From JALYOC01 sp036675345 (GTDB taxonomy: Bacteria > Myxococcota > Myxococcia > Myxococcales > Myxococcaceae): a stretch of 64,000 nucleotides of DNA. This document shows, piece after piece, positions 52,796 through 61,185 of the stretch. Position 1 is the first letter of the stretch, and each line of letters begins with the position of its first letter. The DNA lies in NCBI GenBank assembly GCA_036675345.1, contig JAKFFE010000040.1, positions 1 to 64,000 of the forward strand, written 5' to 3'. Position numbers and translations under genes: made by a program. The notes beneath the pieces are model-generated. The model saw only the letters and a list, made by a program, of their open reading frames with translations. It had not been told where the DNA came from and ran no database searches.

Positions 52796-53854
52796 GTGAT
52801 TGATCCTGCTCTCCGCCGCCCCGTGACCCCGGTCCAGAACGCGCCCACCGAGGCCGCGGCTGCCCCTTCCAGCGCGCCCACCACCGCCCCCACGCCCTTC
52901 CTCCGGGACACCCTGGAGGTGGCCAAGCGCGCCGGCCCGGTGAACCTCAGCGGGCTGGGGAAGGTGCTCTCCGACGGGCTCTCCGCGCTGCTGGGTCGAG
53001 CTCCCTCCGAGGCCACCGCCAACGGTCCCCGGTTGCTGCACCTGGAGGCCGGCTGGACCCCGCAGGGCCAGGGCTACGACGCCAAGCGGCAGGAGGTGCT
53101 CACCACCTATTACGACGAGAGCGGCGTGCTGCTCTCGGTGCAGGACAAGAACTCCGGCCAGGAGACCCAGCAGGCCCGGTTGGGAGGACTGGGCCCCAAC
53201 GGCCCCGCGCCCAGCCACGGCGGAGGCGTCTCCACCGACGGCGAGTTCGTCTATGTCTCCGACACCCGGAACATCTTCGTCTACCGCCGCGAGGAGCTGG
53301 AGAACGCGAAGCAGGGCACCCCGGTCAACGCCTTCCAGGTGATGCCGGTGCCCAACCCCGATCAGCTCAAGGATCCGGCCACCGGGATCGATCTGGTCTC
53401 CGCCGGCAGCTTCATGACCGTGAAGGACGGCTTCGCGTACATCGGGGCCTACAGCAAGGACGGGGATGGCAAGGTGGGCGCGGTGTGGCGGTACGAGCTG
53501 GACGAGCAGACCGGCGCCCTGATCGAAGACTCGCGGCAGGGGCCGATCCGCGCGCCCGACCGCGCCCAGGGGATGACCGTGGTCGACGGCGCGCTGCTGT
53601 TCACCACCGGGGACCGGAAGCTGGTCTACCAGCCGATCGATCCCCGCACCGACGTCTTCCAGGCCGACCTGGCCGACCGGAAGGAGATCAGCAACGGGCT
53701 GATCGATCCCTACGCCCAGGGCGTGAACGTGATCGATGGCGAGGTGTGGGTGACCTACGAGAGCGGGTCGGAGAAGTACCGCGACAAGCTCAACCCGCCC
53801 TTCAAGCCCCGGGAGCACATCCAGCGGATCCCGCTGGAGCTGCTGGACCTCTAG
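52796..53854 (+). CDS. Protein of unknown function, beta-propeller-like
   Basis: A 352-residue protein. The first 60 residues are low-complexity Pro/Ala/Thr and no signal peptide is evident. The rest has repeated four-strand blocks (GPRLLHLEAGWTPQGQGYDAKR, FVYVSDTRNIFVYRREELE, FAYIGAYSKDGDGKVGAVWRYEL, GMTVVDGALLFTTGDRKLVYQPI, VNVIDGEVWVTYES) that suggest a beta-propeller or similar sandwich. The GTG at 52796 is preferred because GAGGAG lies eight bases before it. Function unknown; it may be exported by a non-classical route, which is speculation. Confidence 0.7.
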   Translation: MIDPALRRPVTPVQNAPTEAAAAPSSAPTTAPTPFLRDTLEVAKRAGPVNLSGLGKVLSDGLSALLGRAPSEATANGPRLLHLEAGWTPQGQGYDAKRQEVLTTYYDESGVLLSVQDKNSGQETQQARLGGLGPNGPAPSHGGGVSTDGEFVYVSDTRNIFVYRREELENAKQGTPVNAFQVMPVPNPDQLKDPATGIDLVSAGSFMTVKDGFAYIGAYSKDGDGKVGAVWRYELDEQTGALIEDSRQGPIRAPDRAQGMTVVDGALLFTTGDRKLVYQPIDPRTDVFQADLADRKEISNGLIDPYAQGVNVIDGEVWVTYESGSEKYRDKLNPPFKPREHIQRIPLELLDL

Positions 53855-53941
53855 CCCTGCTCGGAGGGCCCCTCGCGACGGGGGGACCCTGCTAGAACGC
53901 CCCCCGAAAAGGAGCACCCCACGGGCGGAGCAGACCCAGAA

Positions 53942-55402
53942 TTGCGCGAGGGATGGCGGGCCAAGGTCCGTCCGCTGCCGCTGGGGGTGGGCCTGCTGCT
54001 GGCCGCGGCCATCGCCCTCCTCCCCTCTCCGCTGCACCGGATCGAGGGCTTTGGTGATCGCCCCGCCCTGGCGGCGGCGGTCTCCTTCCTGATGGCCGCG
54101 TGGTGGTTCACCGACGCGCTGCCGATGGGCTGGACCGCGTGTCTGCCCCTGCTGCTGTTCCCGCTCCTGAACGTTTTTGGTGCCCCGCTGCCCCAGGCCG
54201 TGACCCGTTCGGCCGCTCCCTACCTGGACGCGTACATCTTCATGTTCTTCGGCGGGATGGTGGTGGGCACCGCGATGGAGCTGTGGGGGCTGCACCGGCG
54301 GATCGCTTTGCACATCATGCGCGCGGTGGGCACCACTCCCCGACGGCTGCTGTTCGGGGTGCTGGTCTCCACCGCGGCGATCTCGATGTGGATCTCCAAC
54401 ACCGCCACCGCGGTGATGATGCTGCCGATCGGGATGGCGCTGATCGCCCAGCTGGAGCACGCGGAGGGCGGCACCCGGCTGCCCAACTTCGGCGCCGCGG
54501 TGATGCTGTCCATCGCCTTCGGCGCCAACCTGGGCGGGATCGGGACCAAGATCGGCACCCCCACCAACTCGGTGTTCCTGGGCTTCCTCTCCCAGGAGCT
54601 GGGGATGGAGATCAGCTTCCTCAAGTACGCGGCGCTGAGCATGCCGTTCGTGGCCCTGATGCTCCCCCTGGCCTGGTGGGTGCTGTGGCAGCTGGGGAAG
54701 CGGGACCGGCTGGCCCATCCCCAGGGGCGCGAGGTGCTGGACCGGGAGTTGACCGCGATGGGCCCGCTGGTGGGCCGGGAGCGCCAGGTGGCGGTGGTGT
54801 TCGCGGTGACCGCGTTGCTGTGGATCCTGGCCGACCCGCTGCGCAGCGCCACCGGGAAGGACCTCTCGTCCCTGCTGGGATTCAAGCTGGCGGGGAAGCA
54901 CTACGAGGCGGGGATCGCGCTCCTGGCCGCGGGGGTGATCGCCGTGTTGGGGGCGGTGAACCTCCAGGCGATCCGCCGGCTGCCCTGGAGCACCCTGCTG
55001 TTGATGGGCGGCAGCTTCGCGATGGCGGAGGGAATCTCCGGCAGCGGGCTGGCGGAGTGGATGGCGTTGCAGCTCTCCAGCCTCTCCCAGCTCTCGCTGT
55101 TCGCCCAGATCGGCCTGGCCGCCGCGGCCTCGGTGGGGCTCTCGGCGGTGGCCAGCAACACCGCCACCATCAACGTGATGCTCAACGTGCTGCCCCGGTC
55201 GCTTCCGGTGCTGTTCGGCAGCACCATCGCCGCGTCCTGTGATTTCGCCCTCCCCGCCGGCACCCCGCCCAACGCGATCGTCTTTGGCAGCGGCTACATC
55301 CGGCTGCGGACGATGATGAAGGTCGGGGGGCTGATGGACCTGATCGCGGTGGTGGCGATCACCCTCTACATCGCCTGGGTGATCGCCCCCTTGCTGGGCT
55401 GA
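53942..55402 (+). CDS. DASS family anion transporter (SLC13-like)
   Basis: A 486-residue membrane transporter with eleven or twelve helices in the divalent anion:sodium symporter (DASS) fold. The two SNT motifs that form the substrate and sodium site are WISNTATAVMMLPI and VASNTATINVML. Other marks are MAAWWFTDALPMGWTACLPLLLFPL and FGANLGGIGTKIGTPTN. It should import a dicarboxylate, sulfate or phosphate with sodium. It starts with TTG at 53942 with GGAG about 13 bases upstream; other starts cannot be excluded. It converges on the peroxiredoxin gene. Confidence 0.9.
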   Translation: MREGWRAKVRPLPLGVGLLLAAAIALLPSPLHRIEGFGDRPALAAAVSFLMAAWWFTDALPMGWTACLPLLLFPLLNVFGAPLPQAVTRSAAPYLDAYIFMFFGGMVVGTAMELWGLHRRIALHIMRAVGTTPRRLLFGVLVSTAAISMWISNTATAVMMLPIGMALIAQLEHAEGGTRLPNFGAAVMLSIAFGANLGGIGTKIGTPTNSVFLGFLSQELGMEISFLKYAALSMPFVALMLPLAWWVLWQLGKRDRLAHPQGREVLDRELTAMGPLVGRERQVAVVFAVTALLWILADPLRSATGKDLSSLLGFKLAGKHYEAGIALLAAGVIAVLGAVNLQAIRRLPWSTLLLMGGSFAMAEGISGSGLAEWMALQLSSLSQLSLFAQIGLAAAASVGLSAVASNTATINVMLNVLPRSLPVLFGSTIAASCDFALPAGTPPNAIVFGSGYIRLRTMMKVGGLMDLIAVVAITLYIAWVIAPLLG

Positions 55403-55406
55403 GACC

Positions 55407-55862
55407 TCAGAGGGACTTGAGGACCTTCAACGCCTCTTCCACATGCCGGCTGGAGCTCAGCTGGCTGGAGAAGGCGTGGCGGACGATCCCCTGGCGGTCC
55501 ACCACGAAGGTGACCCGGCCGGCCATCAACCCGAACAGGCCCTTCTTCACGTTGTACTGGTTCGCCACCACCCCGCCCTTGTCGCTGGCCAGGATGAACG
55601 GCAGCCGGTGGTTGGTGGCGAAGGAGGCGTGGTCCTCGGCGGAGTCATTGCTGATCCCCACCACCTCCGCGCCCGCGGCCTTGAAGTCCTCGTAGGCGTC
55701 GCGAAAGGAGCAGGCCTCCGCGGTGCAGATCGGGGTCTCGTCCTTGGGATAGAAATAGACGATCGCCGGGCCCCGGGTGAGCAGCTCGGAGAGCCGGACC
55801 TGGGTGCCGTCCTGCTTGGGGAGGGTGAAGTCGGGGGCGCGTTCTCCAACTGCGATTGCCAA
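55407..55862 (-). CDS. bcp: Peroxiredoxin, Bcp/PrxQ type
   Basis: A 151-residue thiol peroxidase that reduces H2O2 and organic peroxides using thioredoxin. The peroxidatic cysteine is C46 in PKDETPICTAEAC and the resolving cysteine is C51, the spacing of Bcp/PrxQ. The start is taken as TTG at 55862 (AIAVGERAPDFTL), which has AGAGG six bases upstream and gives the usual length; an in-frame start 22 codons earlier would add a basic leader. It is divergent from rlmN. Confidence 0.93.
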   Translation of the reverse strand: MAIAVGERAPDFTLPKQDGTQVRLSELLTRGPAIVYFYPKDETPICTAEACSFRDAYEDFKAAGAEVVGISNDSAEDHASFATNHRLPFILASDKGGVVANQYNVKKGLFGLMAGRVTFVVDRQGIVRHAFSSQLSSSRHVEEALKVLKSL

Positions 55863-55969
55863 GGGTGACCTCTTCGGGGCGAAAGACCCGGACTGCGTAA
55901 CGAAGCGAGCGGCCAGGGGCAATGCCATCGGGTGGAAAACCGCCCGGCGCCCGGGATAGAGGTACCGAC

Positions 55970-57007
55970 GTGGAAACCTCCGTCACCGAACGCCGCCTCC
56001 TCCTCGCCGGCCTGAGCCTCCCCGAGCTGGCCGGTCTGCTGGGCAGCCGGCCTCGCGCCCTGGAGGTGTTGAAGTGGATGCACTCCGGGCCGGAGGAGGG
56101 CTCGGTCCCGAAGATCTCCGCTGACAGCTGGAAGCTGTTGCTCACCCGCTGCCAGCTGCCCACCGCCGAGGTGGTGGAGCGGAGCGTCAGCGAGGACGGC
56201 ACCACCAAGTTCCTGCTGGGATTCAACGGGGTGCAGGTGGAGACGGTGGCCATCCCCACCGAGGGGCGGACCACGATCTGCGTCTCCAGCCAGTCCGGCT
56301 GTTCCCGCAAGTGCGTGTTCTGCGCCACCGCCAAGATCGGGTTCAACCGCAACCTGGCCGCGGGGGAGATCCTCACCCAGTACCTGATCGCCGCCCGTGC
56401 GGCGCCGCCGGACGCCCCTGCCCGCAACGTGGTGTTCATGGGGATGGGCGAGCCGATGGACAACCTGGATCAGGTGCTGCACGCGGTGGAGCTGCTCACC
56501 CAGGCCCCGGCGCCGATGCTGCGGGCGGAGCGGGTCACCGTCTCCACCTCTGGCATCCTCCCCGGGATGGAGCGGTTCCTGCGCGAGGGGAAGGCCAGCC
56601 TGGCCCTGTCCCTCAACGCCACCACCGACTCCCAGCGCGAGGCGCTGATGCCCCAGACCCGCCAGTATCCGATCGCGGCGTTGATGGACGCGCTGCGCGA
56701 GGACCGGATGCGCAACCCCAAGCGCTTCCACTTCATCGAGTACGTGCTCTTCGACGGGGTGAACGACACCGACGAGGACGCGGACCGGATGGTGAAGCTG
56801 CTGGAGGGGACCAACTCCCGGGTGAACCTCATCCCCCACAACCCGTTCCCGGGCAGCCCGCTCAGCCCGCCGCGTCCGGAGCGGATGCTGGCGGTCCAGC
56901 AGCGGGTGGGCGCCGCCGGAATCCGCTGTCTGGTCCGGATGCCCCGCGGGCAGGAGATCAGCGCCGCCTGCGGACAGCTGGCCCGGCGGCGCGGCGAGAC
57001 GACGTAG
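55970..57007 (+). CDS. rlmN: Dual-specificity 23S rRNA/tRNA methyltransferase RlmN
   Basis: A radical SAM enzyme that methylates C2 of A2503 in 23S rRNA and A37 in some tRNAs. The 345-residue protein has the cluster-binding CSRKCVFC (C111, C115, C118), VFMGMGEPMDNL, RVTVSTSGILPGM, LALSLNA and EYVLFDGVND, with the methyl-carrying cysteine C334 in EISAACGQL. The GTG start at 55970 is supported by GAGG seven bases upstream; an in-frame upstream start is weaker. Confidence 0.95.
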   Translation: METSVTERRLLLAGLSLPELAGLLGSRPRALEVLKWMHSGPEEGSVPKISADSWKLLLTRCQLPTAEVVERSVSEDGTTKFLLGFNGVQVETVAIPTEGRTTICVSSQSGCSRKCVFCATAKIGFNRNLAAGEILTQYLIAARAAPPDAPARNVVFMGMGEPMDNLDQVLHAVELLTQAPAPMLRAERVTVSTSGILPGMERFLREGKASLALSLNATTDSQREALMPQTRQYPIAALMDALREDRMRNPKRFHFIEYVLFDGVNDTDEDADRMVKLLEGTNSRVNLIPHNPFPGSPLSPPRPERMLAVQQRVGAAGIRCLVRMPRGQEISAACGQLARRRGETT

Positions 57008-57134
57008 CGCTCAATTCGGCGGTGGGAGCGGACCCTTGCGGGTCAACGTGGAGGCGGCCAGGCCCTGATGGAGAGGGCCATGGCTCCCGCGAGAGGCGAG
57101 GGAGCGGACCCTGCCGCTCTCCGCCGTCCCTCAC

Positions 57135-58070
57135 TCAGTCCCGCAGGAACTCGCGGACCTGGCTGGCGATGCCCTCGGCATCCAGCTTGTACTTCTTGAG
57201 GCACTCCAGGGGCTCGCCGGACTCCCCGAAGGTGTCCTTGAGCCCGATCCGCAGCAGGCGCTTGCCGAAGCCCGCCTCGGCCAGGACCTCGGCCACCGCC
57301 GAGCCCAGCCCGCCGATCACCTGGTGATCCTCGGCGGTGACCACCGCGGAGGTGCCGTCCACCATCCGGAGGATGCCGGCCACGTCCAGGGGCTTGATGG
57401 TGTGGATGTTGGCCACCGCCACGCTCAGGCCCTCCTTCTCCAGCATCTGGGCCGCCTGCAGCGCGAAGTACACCTCGCCGCCGGTGGCGAAGATCACCGC
57501 GTCCTTACCGCCGGACTTGAGCTCCACCAGCTTGCCGAACTCGAACTTGTAGCCCTCCTTGTTCACCCGCTCCAGCTTCTGCCGGGTGGTGCGCAGGAAC
57601 GCCGGACCGTGGTGGTGGCACAGGTACTCCACCGCCCCTTCGGTCTCCAGGTCGTCCGCCGGCTGGATCACCGCCATGTTCGGCAGGGACCGCATCAGCG
57701 ACACGTCCTCCAGACCCTGCTGTGAGTACCCGTCGTCGCCGATGGCGATACCCGCGTGGCTGCCCACGATCCGGACGTTGGCGTTGGAGTACGCCACCGA
57801 GATCCGGATCTGGTCGTAGCGGCCGGTGACGAAGCACGCGAACGAGCAGGCGAACGGGATCTTCCCCGCCAGCGCCAGTCCGGCCGCGGTGCCGATCATG
57901 TTCGCCTCGGCGATCCCCATCTCGAAGAAGCGGTCCGGGAACTTCTTGCCGAACATCTCCGACTTGGTGCTTTTGGCCAGGTCGGCGTCCAGCGCCACCA
58001 GGTTGGGGTACTTGTCGCCCAGCTTGGCCAGCGCCTCGCCAAACGCGTCACGTGTTGCCTTGGCCGCCAT
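57135..58070 (-). CDS. Transketolase, C-terminal subunit
   Basis: A 311-residue protein equal to the pyrimidine-binding and C-terminal domains of transketolase (RDAFGEALAKLGDKYPNLVALDADLAKST, GIAEANMIGTAAGLAL, VGSHAGIAIGDDGYSQQ, SLMRSLPNMAVIQPADD). The catalytic glutamate is in FFEMGIAEAN. It needs the N-terminal half encoded by the next gene to form an active site that transfers two-carbon units between sugar phosphates. The start at 58070 is two bases from the partner's stop, so they are translated together. Confidence 0.93.
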   Translation of the reverse strand: MAAKATRDAFGEALAKLGDKYPNLVALDADLAKSTKSEMFGKKFPDRFFEMGIAEANMIGTAAGLALAGKIPFACSFACFVTGRYDQIRISVAYSNANVRIVGSHAGIAIGDDGYSQQGLEDVSLMRSLPNMAVIQPADDLETEGAVEYLCHHHGPAFLRTTRQKLERVNKEGYKFEFGKLVELKSGGKDAVIFATGGEVYFALQAAQMLEKEGLSVAVANIHTIKPLDVAGILRMVDGTSAVVTAEDHQVIGGLGSAVAEVLAEAGFGKRLLRIGLKDTFGESGEPLECLKKYKLDAEGIASQVREFLRD

Positions 58071-58072
58071 GG

Positions 58073-58948
58073 CTAAAACCCCTTCCCGTTCTGGGTCAGA
58101 TCGTTGAGGGCGCGCAGCTCCGCCAGCGCCTTGTCCGCTTGTTCCTTGTTGGGCGCCGAGCCGTGCCAGGAGATCTGGTGCTCCATGAAGCTGACCCCCT
58201 TGCCCTTGACCGTGTTGGCGATGATCAGGGTGGGCTTGCCCTTGGTGGCGCGGGCCTGGTCGGTGGCCTGGAGGATCTCCTCGAAGTTGTGGCCGTTGAT
58301 CTCCAGCACGTTCCAGCGGAACGCCCGCCACTTGTCGGCGATCGGCTCCAGGTCCATCACCTCCGCCACCGTGCCGTCGATCTGGCCCCGGTTGTAGTCC
58401 AGGAACACGGTGAGGTTATCCAGCTTGAACTTGGCGGCGCTCATCGCCGCCTCCCAGATCTGCCCCTCCTGGGACTCGCCGTCGCCGATCACGCAGTAGA
58501 CGTGGAACTTGTCCCCGTCCAGGCGGGAGGCCAGCGCCATCCCCTGCGCCACCGACAGCCCCTGCCCCAGCGATCCGGTGCAGGCCTCGATCCCCGGCAG
58601 CGCCGAGTTGACCGGGTGGCCCTGCATCCGCGACCCCAGCACCCGCAGGCTCATCAGCTCTTCCCGGGGGAAGTAGCCGGCCTCGGCCATCACCGCGTAC
58701 AGCGCGGGGACCGCGTGGCCCTTGGAGAGCACGAACCGATCACGCTCGGCCCAGTGCGGGTTCTTGGGATCGTGCTTCATCCGCGCGAAGTACAGCGCGG
58801 TCACGATGTCGATCACCGAGAGCGACCCGCCCGGATGTCCGGAGCCGGCCTTGTGAAGCATCTCGATGATGTCGAGCCGAAGCCGGCCTGCAATCTCTTG
58901 CAGACGACGGACCTCGGCGGGGCCAGCGGGGGAGTTCGCGGTCGCCAT
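58073..58948 (-). CDS. Transketolase, N-terminal subunit
   Basis: A 291-residue protein equal to the thiamine-diphosphate-binding domain of transketolase. The cofactor site is GDGESQEGQIWEA through LDYN (GDG-xn-N), with HKAGSGHPGGSLSVIDI and SKGHAVPALYAVMAE giving the active-site histidines, and TGSLGQGLSVAQGMAL. Together with the following gene it makes a split, two-subunit transketolase as in many bacteria and archaea. The start at 58948 (ATANSPAG) fits the family; an in-frame start 13 codons upstream is possible. Confidence 0.93.
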   Translation of the reverse strand: MATANSPAGPAEVRRLQEIAGRLRLDIIEMLHKAGSGHPGGSLSVIDIVTALYFARMKHDPKNPHWAERDRFVLSKGHAVPALYAVMAEAGYFPREELMSLRVLGSRMQGHPVNSALPGIEACTGSLGQGLSVAQGMALASRLDGDKFHVYCVIGDGESQEGQIWEAAMSAAKFKLDNLTVFLDYNRGQIDGTVAEVMDLEPIADKWRAFRWNVLEINGHNFEEILQATDQARATKGKPTLIIANTVKGKGVSFMEHQISWHGSAPNKEQADKALAELRALNDLTQNGKGF

Positions 58949-59026
58949 GTGGCCCGGGCATCTACCCAATGCCCCCGCAAGCATCAAGCGGGGCGGTTGG
59001 GAACGGGCGGTAGGGGACAGCGAAAG

Positions 59027-59566
59027 CTACTGGTCGCCTTCGCCGGCGAGGTAGCTGAGGATCACCTCGTCCAGGCTCTTCTCGGAGATCAGATCCTCGC
59101 CAAACAGGGTCTCCACGCCGACCTCGTTGATCTTCGGCGCCTCCTTCAGCGCCCGGGCGGCCAGCACCTCCGGGGGCAGCTGCGGGGGGATCACCTGGGT
59201 CACCGGGGCGGCGGCGGCGGTGCGCGCGCGCTTGGACTCCTCTTCGGTCGCCAACTGACCCGGTTGGTAGTGCTTGGCACCCCCCTCGTTGTCGATGTTG
59301 TCGTAGACGCCGTTGATCAGGTTCCGCAGCATCTCCTTGTGCTGCTCCTCCATCAGCTCGCGGACGACCTCGGAGAGGTTCTCCGCGTTCAGGATGTCGG
59401 CGTAGGAGGTCTTCTTGGACGCAAGGATGTTCCCGCCCACGAAGAGGTGCGTGATGATGTGGGGGTTGTTCCGGCCCGAGTCCTCTGTCTGGACGTGGTA
59501 GACCTTCCCCTTGTGCTTGATGTTGTGGTTGAAGCCGGTGACGGCTTTTTCGAAGGTCTTCGCCAT
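59027..59566 (-). CDS. Conserved protein of unknown function
   Basis: A 179-residue soluble protein. The N-terminal 95 residues are one domain with FNHNIKHKGKVYHVQTEDSG, THLFVGGNILASKKTSYADIL and REL MEEQHKEMLRNL-like helices; sequences of this type are common in myxobacteria as hypothetical proteins. The second half is a Pro/Ala-rich linker and an acidic helical end (EKSLDEVILSYLAGEG). No catalytic motif is seen. It is upstream of the split transketolase on the same strand but 78 bases away, so co-transcription is possible. Confidence 0.75.
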   Translation of the reverse strand: MAKTFEKAVTGFNHNIKHKGKVYHVQTEDSGRNNPHIITHLFVGGNILASKKTSYADILNAENLSEVVRELMEEQHKEMLRNLINGVYDNIDNEGGAKHYQPGQLATEEESKRARTAAAAPVTQVIPPQLPPEVLAARALKEAPKINEVGVETLFGEDLISEKSLDEVILSYLAGEGDQ

Positions 59567-59636
59567 GGGCGGGCGGTTCGCAAGCTAACTGACGCGGATC
59601 TACCAAAGCAAGGATGCGGCACCGGCCGCCCCTGGG

Positions 59637-60284
59637 TCAGTCATCGGTTGTGACCCAAGCATCCTTCCAGCCAATCGGCCAATCGATTTTCCATCGAACC
59701 CGATCTTCTGGTCGATTCACGTTCACCAGCGCGAGCAGGTCCGGGTCGACCCGGCGCAGTTTCTCCTCTGGGAGGACCGTTCCTCCCAGCGCGCGGAACA
59801 AAACGTTCAAAGAGGGCTGCCCGTCCAGCAGCCGAGCCCACGTTTCGGCCAACCCAGCGGCGTAGACCCCGGGAAAGGGCTGAAGCCGCCCTCCGGACTC
59901 AAAGCAGGCAAGCGGGGAGCTCCCCGCCTCCTCCAGCAAGCTCGCCAGCACCGGCGCGGAGAGAAAGGGCAGGTCGGCGGCCACCGCCAGCACCCACGGG
60001 GTGCGGCAGTGGACCAGCGCGGCATGCAGTCCCCCGGGAGCGCCGCGCCCGGGGATGGCATCGGCGATCACCCGAACCGCGGGGGCCGCGGCCAGGAAGT
60101 CACCGTACGGCCCGGGCTGGTTGGCCACCAGCAGCACCTGGGAGAGGCCGCACTGGGAGGCCGCGCGCAGCTGCCGCTCCACGATCGACTCGCCCTCCAC
60201 CCGCAGCAGTCCTTTGGGGACCCCGCCCAGGCGACTTGCCTTCCCTCCCGCCAGGATGGCGAGCGTGACCTCCGAGGGCTTCAC
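59637..60284 (-). CDS. mobA: Molybdenum cofactor guanylyltransferase
   Basis: A 215-residue nucleotidyltransferase that attaches GMP to molybdopterin to give the MGD cofactor used by DMSO-reductase-family enzymes. The nucleotide loop is LAILAGGKASRLGGVPKGLL, followed by VLAVAADLPFLSA with the metal-binding Asp and the late VNVNRPED. The start is uncertain; GTG at 60284 has GGAGG immediately upstream, a spacing that is too short. It is divergent from fdhD by about 55 bases. The neighbouring oxidoreductase is the expected cofactor client. Confidence 0.85.
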   Translation of the reverse strand: MKPSEVTLAILAGGKASRLGGVPKGLLRVEGESIVERQLRAASQCGLSQVLLVANQPGPYGDFLAAAPAVRVIADAIPGRGAPGGLHAALVHCRTPWVLAVAADLPFLSAPVLASLLEEAGSSPLACFESGGRLQPFPGVYAAGLAETWARLLDGQPSLNVLFRALGGTVLPEEKLRRVDPDLLALVNVNRPEDRVRWKIDWPIGWKDAWVTTDD

Positions 60285-60339
60285 CCCTCCACGTTCGCAC
60301 GCTGACGACTTCCGCGACACGCACGGTAAGGTGCGCCGG

Positions 60340-61185
60340 GTGAAGAGCCCCTCGTTTTCCGAGCGTCCCGTCCGTCGGCTCGGCCCCGGCCGTGGGTCGG
60401 GTGAGCTGGACCCGGTGGTGGTGGAGGAGCCGCTGGAGATCCGCGTCCACGGAGACCCGGTGGCGATCACCATGCGCACCCCGGGGCACGATCGCGAGCT
60501 GGCCGCCGGCTTCCTGTTCGCCGAAGGGATGATCGCCTCCGCCGAGGACATCGGCAGCGTCCGTCACTGCGGCCGCCCGGGCGAGGAGGGCTTCGGGAAC
60601 ACCCTGGAGTTCACCCCTGCCTCCGGGGTCCAGTTCGATCCGGACCGTCTCCAGCTCGCCCGTCGCGGAACCTTGACCAGCTCCGCTTGCGGGGTGTGCG
60701 GTCGGACCAGCATCGAGGATCTGGTGAAGGCGGCGGGACGGCTGCCTCCGCACCCGTTCACGGTTCCCTCCTCGCTGATCGCCTCCGCGCCGGAGCGGCT
60801 GCGCGAGGCCCAGACGGCATTCACCGCCACCGGCGGTTCGCATGCCGCGGCGCTGCTGGATCGCCATGGCACCCTGCTGGCAGTCCACGAAGACGTGGGC
60901 CGGCACAACGCGGTGGACAAGGTGATCGGCAGCCTGATCCTGGCCGGTCAGCTCCGACGGTCGATGGCGGCGGAGCCCGGGGGCCCGGCGCTGCTGATGG
61001 TCAGCGGCCGGGCCAGCTTCGAGATCATCCAGAAGGCGGCCATGGCCCGCATCCCGATCGTGGCCTCGGTCTCCGCCCCCAGCACCCTGGCCGTGGATCT
61101 GGCGGCCCGGGTCGGCCTGACCCTGGCCGGCTTCGTGCGCGGCGGTGGCTTCAACCTCTACACCTGCCCGGAGCGCGTCCGATGA
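60340..61185 (+). CDS. fdhD: Formate dehydrogenase accessory sulfurtransferase FdhD
   Basis: A 281-residue protein that carries sulfur from the cysteine desulfurase to the molybdenum of FdhF-type enzymes. The sulfur-relay loop is SACGVCG (C117, C120). Other marks are EEPLEIRVHGDPVAITMRTPGHD, ELAAGFLFAEGMI, FTATGGSHAAAL, EDVGRHNAVDKVIG and SGRASFEIIQKA. The GTG start at 60340 is chosen for its spacing to AAGG. Its stop overlaps the oxidoreductase start (ATGA), so the two are translationally coupled. Confidence 0.94.
   Translation: MKSPSFSERPVRRLGPGRGSGELDPVVVEEPLEIRVHGDPVAITMRTPGHDRELAAGFLFAEGMIASAEDIGSVRHCGRPGEEGFGNTLEFTPASGVQFDPDRLQLARRGTLTSSACGVCGRTSIEDLVKAAGRLPPHPFTVPSSLIASAPERLREAQTAFTATGGSHAAALLDRHGTLLAVHEDVGRHNAVDKVIGSLILAGQLRRSMAAEPGGPALLMVSGRASFEIIQKAAMARIPIVASVSAPSTLAVDLAARVGLTLAGFVRGGGFNLYTCPERVR

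Noticed and set aside
57024..57112. Direct repeat gggagcggaccct (57024-57036 and 57100-57112) and a 6-bp hairpin between rlmN and the transketolase genes
   Set aside because: The copies are short, there is no T-run, and chance repeats are likely in this base composition; a weak terminator cannot be excluded.
60687..61181. N-terminal extension of the molybdenum oxidoreductase in frame upstream of its ATG
   Set aside because: The extension lies inside fdhD in another frame and has Arg/Gly-rich content; the ATG at 61182 gives the family start and an ATGA overlap.
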